Shown piece by piece: positions 55,977 to 63,348 of a stretch of 64,000 bases of DNA; the stretch's first letter is position 1, and each line of letters opens with the position of its first letter. Under the pieces are notes generated by a model. The model was not told the origin of the DNA and did not search any database. It saw only the letters and a list, made by a program, of their open reading frames with translations. The position numbers and the translations under genes were made by a program. Origin of the DNA: a virus; IMG/VR virus record IMGVR_UViG_3300044833_000092, positions 1 to 64,000 of that record. One strand, written 5' to 3'.

Positions 55977-56618
55977 ATGTTTCGCTTCGCAATGGCAACC
56001 CTGGTGACATTTGCCTTGGCTCTGGAAGCCGCGGCCCATCCGCCGGCCCAGGTGACGTACATCCCTGGCCCCCAGGCTCAGGTGCAAGTCGCTTTTGCGC
56101 CGCGCCGGGCGTTCGCCGCCCCGATCTTCGCACCGCTTCCGGTCGCCTCCTACAGCAACGCCGTGACTTTCGTGCAGCCGCCGCCAGCGGCCACGTTCTT
56201 CATGGCCCCGCAGCCCGCTCCGATCGTGGTGCAGCAACCGCAGCAGCAGATCATCGTGCAGCAGCAGCAGCCGAGCGTGACCTACGTTCAGCCGCCGCCA
56301 CAGCAGCAAGTGATCGTGCAACCGCAGGAGCAGGTGATCGAACCGCCGCCCGCCGCTCCGCTGGTGCAGTTCCAGCAGGAGGCGCAGGTGCAGTACGTTC
56401 AGGCTCCGCAAGCGGAAGTGCGCTTCGCCGTTCCGCGGCCACGACTGTTTGCACCGTCCCCGGCGTTTGTCACTTACGCTCCGGCGTTTGCACCGGCGCT
56501 CGTGGCTTATGCTCCAGTCGCCTACGCCGGCGTGGCTGGCGTGCGTCATCACCTGGGCTTCATTGAGCGCCACGATATCAAGCGTGCGGCCATACAAGCC
56601 GCCCGCGCCGCTCAGTAA
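55977..56618 (+). CDS. exported Pro/Gln/Val-rich protein
   Basis: A 213-residue protein; the ATG at 55977 has AAAGGAG six bases upstream. Signal peptide to about residue 20 (EAAA-HPP). The middle repeats V[I/V]VQ[Q/P]P and FVQPPP-type units; the end is Ala/Tyr-rich then helical. It shares composition with the previous gene, so the two may have a common origin or job at the cell surface. Confidence 0.62.
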   Translation: MFRFAMATLVTFALALEAAAHPPAQVTYIPGPQAQVQVAFAPRRAFAAPIFAPLPVASYSNAVTFVQPPPAATFFMAPQPAPIVVQQPQQQIIVQQQQPSVTYVQPPPQQQVIVQPQEQVIEPPPAAPLVQFQQEAQVQYVQAPQAEVRFAVPRPRLFAPSPAFVTYAPAFAPALVAYAPVAYAGVAGVRHHLGFIERHDIKRAAIQAARAAQ

Positions 56619-56620
56619 GG

Positions 56621-56872
56621 ATGGCTCCCTTGTTCTTCCGCAACGTAACCATCACCGTTGAAATCGGCCCCAAGGCCGAGGCGTTGGCCAAGGCGTATAT
56701 CGCCTTGTTGCCCAGGCCGAACGCCATGACCCAGGCCGAGACGGACGCCATCACGGCCGTCCTGACGCAAGAGGCGGCTACCCTGAAGGGGTTCAGGAAC
56801 GATCCGAACCTGCCTTCGACGCCGCCGGGGCCGCCGCCAGGAGCCGAGACGACCGGCCGCCCGCTTTATTGA
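56621..56872 (+). CDS. small unknown protein
   Basis: An 83-residue protein starting MAPLFFRNVTITVEIGP, two bases after the previous stop. Helical centre (AEALAKAYIALLP), Pro/Gly end. Function unknown. Confidence 0.6.
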   Translation: MAPLFFRNVTITVEIGPKAEALAKAYIALLPRPNAMTQAETDAITAVLTQEAATLKGFRNDPNLPSTPPGPPPGAETTGRPLY

Positions 56873-56921
56873 CTCACTCTTTTCTGTAACCCGTTCGCCC
56901 AAGAACACAGGAGATTTCTCA

Positions 56922-57176
56922 ATGGTAGACCCGAACCTGCAAGCCGCCGTGGACGCGGTTGCCAAGGCCACCACCGACGTTGGGACGACCATCAAGTCGC
57001 TCGATGGCCTCATTACCACCAACATGACACCGGCCGACGTGAAGACCGTGACCGACACGCTGACCGGCATTGCCACCGCTTGCACGGCGATGGCCAACGA
57101 TCCGAACGTGCCGGTGCCGGTGCCGGTGCCGCCGCCAATTCCGGCCGCGGCCCGTAAGGCCGGCCCGCGTCCGTAA
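56922..57176 (+). CDS. small helical protein
   Basis: An 84-residue protein starting MVDPNLQAAVDAVAKAT with AGGAGA before the ATG. Amphipathic helices (DVGTTIKSLDGLITTNM) and a VPVPVPVPPP tail. Similar repeated helix-linker proteins occur in virions. Function unknown. Confidence 0.65.
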   Translation: MVDPNLQAAVDAVAKATTDVGTTIKSLDGLITTNMTPADVKTVTDTLTGIATACTAMANDPNVPVPVPVPPPIPAAARKAGPRP

Positions 57177-57181
57177 TTTCA

Positions 57182-57201
57182 GGTGGTGGATTTCCACCAC
57201 C
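57182..57201 (-). repeat. family A palindromic repeat
   Basis: Exact core six bases past the stop of the preceding gene, next to a family-B variant. Confidence 0.96.
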
Positions 57202-57208
57202 CCTCCGC

Positions 57209-57242
57209 GGCCAGCCTATTGCGACGCCGCAATAGGCTGGCC
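57209..57242. repeat. family B symmetric variant with complementary flanks
   Basis: Core CTATTGCGACGCCGCAATAG at 57216-57235 extended by GGCCAGC and GCTGGCC to a 15-bp stem. Confidence 0.96.
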
Positions 57243-57270
57243 GTTTCCTTACCCAATCAAGGAGTCAACC

Positions 57271-57489
57271 GTGGCCGATCCAGTAGCACCAGCCCTGAAG
57301 CTCCCCGCCGAACACGAAATCGCCCTGCATCAACAGTTGGTCAACATGGGCGTTCCCGAGAACGTCATTATGAAGGCCGGCGGTGCCGGCGGCTTCCTCT
57401 CCCGACTCGTCACCTTCGCCAAGAATCACCCTGGCATCAAGACGATCTTGACGGAACTGGTGACTGCCGGCATCGCCGCCGGCTCGTAG
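57271..57489 (+). CDS. small unknown protein
   Basis: A 72-residue protein with a GTG start and AAGGAG seven bases upstream. VADPVAPALKLPAEHEI, then KNHPGIKTILTELVTAGI; a helix-rich small protein, possibly membrane-active at its C-terminus. Function unknown. Confidence 0.62.
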   Translation: MADPVAPALKLPAEHEIALHQQLVNMGVPENVIMKAGGAGGFLSRLVTFAKNHPGIKTILTELVTAGIAAGS

Positions 57490-57523
57490 GTTTCGTTCCC
57501 TTTCACTTTCAGGAGCCTCTATT

Positions 57524-58471
57524 GTGAACCTTATTCCCTTTCCGACTGAAATGCCGGACGACGCCTTGAGCGTCGTCGCCGCCTATCTGCGCGGCAATGG
57601 CAACACCGCCGAGGCCCTGCAAGCCGCCTGGATGGCCCAGGGCTTCATAATGGGCTCGGTCATTGGCAGCTACACGCCGCCAGTGCCGCCGCCAGTGGCG
57701 GGAGCCGGCCAACTCACCGGTGGCGATCCGCGTTTCTATGAGACGCCGCCCCATCCGCTGGCTCAGGCCCAGGCCCAGGTAGCGGCCATGACGAACGAGC
57801 AGCGGGCCGATTACCTCGAACACTTGATCCGTACCAAGGACAAGAACGTCTCCACGATCGGCTCCCAGGGATCGCAGCACGCCATCTTCGGAGCCGGGGG
57901 CACCTTCAATTGGGGCAACGCCCTGGCGATCCTGTTCAAGATCATCAACGATATTGTCGCGGGCGGCGGCTTCGGCCTGGGGATTCTGGTTCCCAATCCA
58001 CCCGTAACACCCGGCGTCCCGGTGGCACCGGGGGCACCGCCGCAGATTGGTGCCCCTCCGCCGGCGGCGGCTCTCGATCAGAACCGCGGCTACACCGGCC
58101 ACGCGGCCGGTGGCGTCGATCCCAGCTCGGGCCAGCGCCAGGATTCGACGCGGGAGCGCAGGCTTCTTCCGGGCGAGCCGCCACCTCCGGCACCGGGCAC
58201 CTATCCGGCCGGCGTTGCGCCGGCGGGTCAGCAACCGTACCAGCCACAGCCAGGGTCTGGCCCTCACTTCCCGAGGGCCAGCGATCCGTCGCCCGGCTCC
58301 GGACCCACTGGCGCGGTATGGCGCGAGCCGCCTCCAGGCCAGGGCGGCCCGGTGGGCAACCCGCCGCAAGGCAACCCGCCGCAAGGCAACCCGCCGCAAG
58401 GCAACCCGCCCCTGGGCGGCCAGCCGCACCGCGACAGCGGCCCCGGCGATGCCATTGGCGGCAACAGGTGA
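57524..58471 (+). CDS. virion-type protein with GNPPQ repeats
   Basis: A 315-residue protein with a GTG start and AGGAG eight bases upstream. Helical N-terminus, a central region with NALAILFKIINDIVAGGG (possible membrane-active segment), then a long Pro/Gly tail that ends in several GNPPQ units. It is the last gene before the strong terminator at 58590. Role unknown; virion or lysis-related by context. Confidence 0.6.
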   Translation: MNLIPFPTEMPDDALSVVAAYLRGNGNTAEALQAAWMAQGFIMGSVIGSYTPPVPPPVAGAGQLTGGDPRFYETPPHPLAQAQAQVAAMTNEQRADYLEHLIRTKDKNVSTIGSQGSQHAIFGAGGTFNWGNALAILFKIINDIVAGGGFGLGILVPNPPVTPGVPVAPGAPPQIGAPPPAAALDQNRGYTGHAAGGVDPSSGQRQDSTRERRLLPGEPPPPAPGTYPAGVAPAGQQPYQPQPGSGPHFPRASDPSPGSGPTGAVWREPPPGQGGPVGNPPQGNPPQGNPPQGNPPLGGQPHRDSGPGDAIGGNR

Positions 58472-58589
58472 CAAGAGAGACGGGCAGCGGCTGGTTGTGA
58501 CCGCCAGTCGTGGCGGGTCCGTCAAGTCTGGCAAGCTGGCGGCCCGCCAGCCCGATTGATAACCATAGGCCCTTTAAGGGCCAAGGCGT

Positions 58590-58637
58590 GGCAGGGTGGT
58601 GGATTTCCACCACCCTGCCCTTTTCTTTTTTCGGGGG
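58590..58637 (+). terminator. family A palindrome working as an intrinsic terminator
   Basis: Core at 58595-58614 flanked by GGCAG and CTGCC (14-bp stem), followed by CTTTTCTTTTTTC. It is the only family-A copy with a long T-tract. It closes the capsid-side operon. Confidence 0.8.
58595..58614 (-). repeat. family A palindromic repeat
   Basis: Exact core in the ATTT orientation, part of the terminator at 58590. Confidence 0.96.
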
Positions 58638-58665
58638 ACCGTTAGTATGCTTTGAGGAGGTCACA

Positions 58666-59013
58666 ATGAACGTAAAAAAGATTAAGCGATTTCTTTCCAA
58701 TCCTTTGATTGATTTCGTTGCCCCTGGCACCAGGGATTTTTGCCGCGGCTACCTCTGCCAGCTTGGAGGATTCCCCACGCCGGAGTTGGCGTGGACCGAC
58801 GACGGCTGGGTCGAGCTGCGCTGGGAGCGTGGAAGCCGCCTGTTCGTCGTCCATGTTTTCGGCGACGTGCTGACGTTGGGGCTGTTCTCCAAGAACAGTG
58901 ATGACCCGGCCCCCAAGCGGCTCAACCGCCAAGACCCGTTTGTCCAGACGACGCGATGGGCTCTGGAGTGGGTGACGGAGTGTCAGCCGGAGCGGGAGTC
59001 GCCTCATGGCTGA
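58666..59013 (+). CDS. unknown protein, start of replication side
   Basis: A 115-residue protein with GAGGAGG five bases before the ATG; starts MNVKKIKRFLSNPLIDF. Compact alpha/beta (VELRWERGSRLFVVHVFG). Its last 92 bases overlap the opposite-strand gene that ends at 58922. Function unknown. Confidence 0.68.
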   Translation: MNVKKIKRFLSNPLIDFVAPGTRDFCRGYLCQLGGFPTPELAWTDDGWVELRWERGSRLFVVHVFGDVLTLGLFSKNSDDPAPKRLNRQDPFVQTTRWALEWVTECQPERESPHG

Positions 59014-59314
59014 CTCCCGCTGCCGGGTCGTCGGGTATTTCGATAACGCCAACGTCAGGGCAATTGGCGAGCGACTCCATCAGACTGGCCATGTCCTCGG
59101 CTTCCCGCGCCAGGGTGCGGGCCGCCAATGCTTCGCTGAGCAGTTCGCACAACAGAGCATTGGCGAATACCTTGCCGCCGCCCTTGGCTGCGACTTGAAT
59201 GGACCGTTCGCTCTCGAAGCGTTTGAGAAGGCCGGGATTCATCCAAAGTGTATAGCGGTCTACCACTTTGTTTGCCCCGGCTGGCGGCCGTCCGGCTTTG
59301 CGTTTTTCGGTCAC
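58922..59314 (-). CDS. ribbon-helix-helix-like regulator (candidate)
   Basis: A 130-residue protein with a GTG start and AGGAGA six bases upstream. KAGRPPAGANKVVDRYTLW followed by a helix and FANALLCELLSEALAA resembles short regulators with an N-terminal ribbon-helix-helix. A disordered Pro/Ser tail follows. It is the only minus-strand gene in the right arm and lies back-to-back with the recombination genes, the position of a repressor. Its 3' end overlaps the converging gene. Confidence 0.5.
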   Translation of the reverse strand: MTEKRKAGRPPAGANKVVDRYTLWMNPGLLKRFESERSIQVAAKGGGKVFANALLCELLSEALAARTLAREAEDMASLMESLANCPDVGVIEIPDDPAAGVSHEATPAPADTPSPTPEPIASSGQTGLGG

Positions 59315-59335
59315 GATTATTCTCCTGTTGGACTG

Positions 59336-59364
59336 TTGCTTGTTTGCCGCGTTTATTGTACATT
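59336..59364 (+). promoter_or_regulatory. candidate promoter for the recombination operon
   Basis: TTGCTT (59336-59341), a 17-base spacer and TACATT (59359-59364), about 50 bases before the Rad52-like gene. TTGAC (59376-59380) and GTCAA (59392-59396) downstream form an inverted repeat that could be an operator. The opposite gene starts 21 bases away on the other strand. Confidence 0.5.
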
Positions 59365-59414
59365 AGTCCCGCCGATTGACCAATGAGACACGTCAACCAA
59401 AGAAGGTCACACCA

Positions 59415-60368
59415 ATGACTCAGTCACCAGAAGTGGAAGAACTCATCAAGCGGTTAGCGGCCCCGTTCACGCCGGCTCAAATCAAATTCAAGCCGCAGAG
59501 CGTCAACAAAGAAAAAACCCGCGCTCTGGCACTGGCATATATCGACGGCCATGCCGTTAAGGGAAGGCTCGACGAAGCTGTCGGCGTGGCGGGATGGCAA
59601 GACTCTTACGAAGTCCTAGACGATCGTTCTGTCAAATGCACTTTGCGCGTCAAGATCGGCGACGAATGGATCACCAAGGAAGACGCCGGCGGTGCGAGCG
59701 ATCAAGAGGACAAAGGCGACCGCATGAAGGCCGCCTTCACTGACGCACTGAAACGTGCCGCCGTCAAGTTCGGCATCGGCCGCTTCCTCTACGAGTTGCC
59801 GAAGAATTGGTGGCCATACGATCCGGTGAAGAAAACCTTCGTCGGCACGCCCAATCTGCCGGCGAGCTTCTACCCTGACGGCAAGATACCGCGGCAGCAG
59901 CAGGCCCCGCAACAGCAACAGCAACAAGGTGGTGGAAATCCACCACCTGCCCAAGCGGCAGCGCCGCCTCCAGCGGCCAACCCGAAGCCCCCGGCGTCAG
60001 CGCCGGCGGTGAAGACGCCGGATGCACCGCCGGACAAACCACCATCTGCCCCAAAGCCGACTGTTACGGTCCCAGCGGCGGCGGGGACAGGTGGTGGAAA
60101 TCCGACACCTGCTCCGGCCCAGGCCAAGCCCAGGGTCCAGGCCCAACGGGCAGCGACGGCGCAGCTCGATGAGATCAACAATCTCTGCGGCGACCTGCGC
60201 TACGATCTGCCCTGGTTGCAGAATGCCCTGATGGAGAAGTTCGGCAAACAGGAGCCGGCCGACCTGACCGCCCTGGAGGCCGACGTTGTTCTCAAAGGAT
60301 TGAAGCTGGCCCTATCGAAGAAAGGAGGCGCACCGACCGCAACCGCACCGAAGAAAAGTGGCTTTTGA
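59415..60368 (+). CDS. Rad52/22-like single-strand annealing protein
   Basis: A 317-residue protein starting MTQSPEVEELIKRLAAP; AAGG lies eight bases before the ATG, and a TTG at 59376 would extend it. Residues 1-150 match the Rad52-type annealing fold: IKFKPQSVNKEKTRALALAY, GVAGWQDSYEVL, DRMKAAFTDALKRAAVKFGI then GRFLYELP. The central linker is Pro/Ala/Gln-rich and contains two family-A copies, giving GGGNPPP at 172-178 and GGGNPTP at 226-232. A C-terminal helical domain follows. It pairs complementary single strands in phage recombination or replication. Confidence 0.85.
   Translation: MTQSPEVEELIKRLAAPFTPAQIKFKPQSVNKEKTRALALAYIDGHAVKGRLDEAVGVAGWQDSYEVLDDRSVKCTLRVKIGDEWITKEDAGGASDQEDKGDRMKAAFTDALKRAAVKFGIGRFLYELPKNWWPYDPVKKTFVGTPNLPASFYPDGKIPRQQQAPQQQQQQGGGNPPPAQAAAPPPAANPKPPASAPAVKTPDAPPDKPPSAPKPTVTVPAAAGTGGGNPTPAPAQAKPRVQAQRAATAQLDEINNLCGDLRYDLPWLQNALMEKFGKQEPADLTALEADVVLKGLKLALSKKGGAPTATAPKKSGF
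59928..59947 (+). repeat. family A repeat inside a coding sequence
   Basis: Exact core, in frame in the Rad52-like gene, encoding GGGNPPP in its disordered linker. Confidence 0.96.
60090..60109 (+). repeat. family A repeat (CCGACACC subtype) inside a coding sequence
   Basis: GGTGGTGGAAATCCGACACC in the same linker and phase, encoding GGGNPTP. Confidence 0.94.
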
Positions 60369-60402
60369 TTACCCGCCCTACCCATTCACTTGAGGAGCAT
60401 TC

Positions 60403-61248
60403 ATGTCAGCGACAGAAACACCCGAAGCGCCCGCGGCCGCAACCGAAACCCCCAAGGGCTCGGAACTGATCGAGAAGTCCGCCATCTTCAAGTACGGCAA
60501 TCGCACGTTCAAGATTCCGTACGTCAAGCTGGCCGATCCTCTCACCAAAGAGGAAGACAAGGATCTTGAGGAATCGATCAAGGCCCTGGGCGTCATTCAC
60601 GCCGTCGTCGTCACCGAGGACAATACGGTCCTGGCCGGCCACAATCGCCTGATGAAGGCGAAGAAGCTTGAGATTCCCCTCAAGGACGTGCCCATTCAAG
60701 TGCGCAAGCGGGACGCCGGCACGGAAGAGCAGATCGAGGTTGCCTATGCGTCCAATTTCATTGGCCGCAAGTTCACTCCCGAGCGGCGGGCGCACGCCGC
60801 CCATATGCTCGCCAAGCTGGACTTCTCCGCCCGGCGGATCGCCAAGGTGATTGGCGTCCATCACACCACCGTCATCGATGACCTGAGCAAGGCCGATCCG
60901 TTCGCCCTGCCCGAGGAGGAGGAAGAGGAGGAGGCAACGGAAGGCGGCGAGGCGGCTACGAACGGTGCAGCGGCTGGAGGCAAGAAGAAAGCCAAGAAGG
61001 GAGGCAAGGATTTCGTCATCGGCTCGGACAACAAGAAGCATCCCAAGAAGAAGAAACGGAAAGCCAAGTCGGCTGACCAGGAAGTCGTGGCCAACCAGCG
61101 GGCGAAACTCGTGCGCCGCAAGTGGAAGAAGAACGCCATCACGGCCATCGGCTTGCTGGTCCGCTCCCTCGATCGCTTGGGGATCGGCGAGAAGCACGCG
61201 GCCAAGCTCCAGGCGCTCATGGACGAGGTTCGCGCCGTCGAGCTGTAG
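60403..61248 (+). CDS. ParB-like nuclease-domain protein
   Basis: A 281-residue protein with AGGAG six bases before the ATG. Residues about 35-105 form a ParB/sulfiredoxin-type domain (DLEESIKALGVIHAVVV then DNTVLAGHNRLMKAKKL), followed by a helix-turn-helix (ARRIAKVIGVHHTTVIDDL). The C-terminal third is very acidic then very basic. Such proteins bind DNA in partition or act as nucleases or regulators in phages; the exact role is not clear. Confidence 0.78.
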   Translation: MSATETPEAPAAATETPKGSELIEKSAIFKYGNRTFKIPYVKLADPLTKEEDKDLEESIKALGVIHAVVVTEDNTVLAGHNRLMKAKKLEIPLKDVPIQVRKRDAGTEEQIEVAYASNFIGRKFTPERRAHAAHMLAKLDFSARRIAKVIGVHHTTVIDDLSKADPFALPEEEEEEEATEGGEAATNGAAAGGKKKAKKGGKDFVIGSDNKKHPKKKKRKAKSADQEVVANQRAKLVRRKWKKNAITAIGLLVRSLDRLGIGEKHAAKLQALMDEVRAVEL

Positions 61249-61295
61249 GCGTCTGCTTCACCCAGTTCGGAAATAACGCATCGCGGAGGGAGACG

Positions 61296-62807
61296 ATGCT
61301 AACGGCTTTGCAGCACCAGCTTCTTGGACTTGAAGCCGTGGACCGCGAGGAAGAGAGCGGCCGCGAACCGGTCGTGACCGTCTCTCCAACTGGCGGCGGC
61401 AAGACTTTCATGATGAGCGAACGGGCTCGTAGGCACGCGGAGGCGGGAGCCCGTACGCTCATCTTGACCAATCGACGCATTCTCCTGGGCCAGAGCAGTC
61501 GCTCTCTGGACGGCCAGGGCGTCACACATTCATTCCTGGCTGCCGGCTACGCCGACAACATTTGCGAGCGCGTGGAAGTCGGCAGCGTTCGCACGATTTT
61601 CAGCCGAGCCTTCAAGCGTAAGAAGTGGGCTTTCCCGCACTACGATTACGTCGAGGTTGATGAGGCTCACGCCAACAAGAAGGGCGAGGCCGAGCAACTG
61701 ATCGGTCACGCCATCCGCGCCGGCGCATTCGTCTGCGGCTGGACAGCGAGCCCCATTGGCATCGGCCATATCTATAAGCGACTCATTATCGCCGGCACCA
61801 AGCCCGAGTTGCGGGCCGCCGGCCTTCTGGTCCCATGTCACGTCTTCGCTCCCGACGAGCCCGACCTACAAGGGGTCCAGCGCATCGACACCGGCGAATT
61901 CTCGCCGACGAAGGCCGCCAAGCGGATTATGGAGACAATCGTTTTCGCCGACGTATTCAAGGAATACGAGCGCCTCAATCCCGAGCGGCGACCGGCGCTA
62001 CTGTGGGCTCCTGGCGTCGAGGAGTCCGGCTGGTTCGTCAAAGAGTTCCGCAAGATGGGCGTTAGCGCCGCCCATATCGACGGCAACACCAGCGACCGCG
62101 AGCGCGACGATATCTTCGCAGCCAGCAAGGCCGGCGACTGCAACGTGGTCTGTTCCTTCGGCGTTCTGCGCGAAGGTGCCGATATGCCGTGGATTTATCA
62201 CGGCATTCTGGTTCAGGCGTGCGGAGCCCTGATGACCTACATCCAGATCGTTGGTAGGCTCTTGCGTGCCTGTGAGGGCAAGACTGAGTGCATCTTACAG
62301 GATCACGCCGGGGCGTGGTGGCGGCACGGTACGCCGAACAACGATCCGGTCTGGCGCTTGACCGATACGGAGAAGTCGATCGCAGCCGCGAAGAAATACG
62401 AGTTCGAGCAAGGCACGGCGCATGAGCCAATGCGTTGCCCGAACTGCACCGGCATCCGCAGCTTCGTGGATTACTCGGCCCCGTGCCCGCACTGTGGCTA
62501 CTGCTACTACCGCAGCGTCCGCGCCGTCCGCATGACCGATGGACGCCTCGTCCAACAGGTTGGGACGGTGCATCAGAGAAAGGACAAAGGCGATGAAGAC
62601 AAACGCATCTGGAAGAAATGTCTTTTCGCCGCCGCCTATTCGGCCGAACCGCGCACTGTCGCGCAAGCTGCGGCGGACTTTAGGCGGCGATCTGGCCACC
62701 ATCTTCCGCCAGATATGCCCAACCTGCCGGAAGCGGGCTCAATCGACTGGGGACGCCCCGTCCCCAGCGTCTTCCCCTGGCTCAAGAAAGGCGGCAAAGT
62801 CCCATGA
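61296..62807 (+). CDS. SF2 DEAH helicase
   Basis: A 503-residue protein with GGAGGG five bases before the ATG. GGGKT at 33-37 (motif I), DEAH at 122-125 (motif II), GWTASP (motif III) and QIVGRLLRA at 317-325 (motif VI) define a superfamily-2 helicase of the UvsW / type-III-like group. A CPNC and CPHC pair near residue 380-400 suggests a zinc knob. It lies in the recombination operon and could unwind recombination or replication intermediates. Confidence 0.87.
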   Translation: MLTALQHQLLGLEAVDREEESGREPVVTVSPTGGGKTFMMSERARRHAEAGARTLILTNRRILLGQSSRSLDGQGVTHSFLAAGYADNICERVEVGSVRTIFSRAFKRKKWAFPHYDYVEVDEAHANKKGEAEQLIGHAIRAGAFVCGWTASPIGIGHIYKRLIIAGTKPELRAAGLLVPCHVFAPDEPDLQGVQRIDTGEFSPTKAAKRIMETIVFADVFKEYERLNPERRPALLWAPGVEESGWFVKEFRKMGVSAAHIDGNTSDRERDDIFAASKAGDCNVVCSFGVLREGADMPWIYHGILVQACGALMTYIQIVGRLLRACEGKTECILQDHAGAWWRHGTPNNDPVWRLTDTEKSIAAAKKYEFEQGTAHEPMRCPNCTGIRSFVDYSAPCPHCGYCYYRSVRAVRMTDGRLVQQVGTVHQRKDKGDEDKRIWKKCLFAAAYSAEPRTVAQAAADFRRRSGHHLPPDMPNLPEAGSIDWGRPVPSVFPWLKKGGKVP

Positions 62808-63079
62808 ACGCCGATAAGAAAATGGCGGCTATGCCGAGGTCTGCTCTTTACATCATCAGCATCGCAGCCCATACCTTGAACGATCAGAGCATGGTCGTCC
62901 ATCACACGGCCTGTCTGGTGGAGGCAGCCAACAGGGACGAAGCCGCCGGCAAGGGCCAGCGTATCGCCGAGAAATATTATCCGCGCTCCCGTGGCTTCTC
63001 CGGCATTAGCGTGATAGCCATTGGCTACCACGTCATTGGTCCCAACGACGCCATCAAGCCAGCGAGCCCCAGGCCATGA
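62804..63079 (+). CDS. small unknown protein
   Basis: A 91-residue protein whose ATG overlaps the helicase stop (ATGA). Starts MNADKKMAAMPRSALYI; contains HTACLVEAANRDEAAGKG and a beta-rich end. Co-translated with the helicase. Function unknown. Confidence 0.68.
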   Translation: MNADKKMAAMPRSALYIISIAAHTLNDQSMVVHHTACLVEAANRDEAAGKGQRIAEKYYPRSRGFSGISVIAIGYHVIGPNDAIKPASPRP

Positions 63080-63348
63080 ACGCTGCCGAATGGGAAGCTC
63101 TGCGCCTTCAGTATCCAGGCAAGCGCCGCTTCTACACCAATGACATTGGCCAAGTGTATGAGTGGCCCTGGAAGTCGCCGATCATCCCTCATCGGGCTCG
63201 CCTCTGGACCGTGGAGAGCATGGATCGCTGGGTGAAGTTATCAGGCCAAGACTTGGCATTTATCCTTGAACGCGAGGAACATGAGAAGCTCAAGAAACAG
63301 AAACCCAAAGGCAACAAAAAGGGCGACGTAGACCCAAGGACACTCTAA
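63076..63348 (+). CDS. small unknown basic protein
   Basis: A 90-residue protein overlapping the previous stop (ATGA). Aromatic, basic (GKRRFYTNDIGQVYEWPWK) with a Lys-rich C-terminus (KLKKQKPKGNKKG). A DNA-binding accessory is possible. Function unknown. Confidence 0.65.
   Translation: MNAAEWEALRLQYPGKRRFYTNDIGQVYEWPWKSPIIPHRARLWTVESMDRWVKLSGQDLAFILEREEHEKLKKQKPKGNKKGDVDPRTL

Noticed and set aside
57524-58471. GNPPQ repeats as family-A inserts.
   Set aside because: The codons (GGC AAC CCG CCG CAA) differ from the family-A core, so the likeness to GGGNPPP is at protein level only.
2498-60109. Family-A repeats as ordinary intrinsic terminators.
   Set aside because: Only the copy at 58590 has a long T-tract. 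Several lie inside genes or directly before starts.
2498-60109. CRISPR array.
   Set aside because: The repeats are scattered over tens of kilobases with genes between them; there are no regular spacers and no cas genes.
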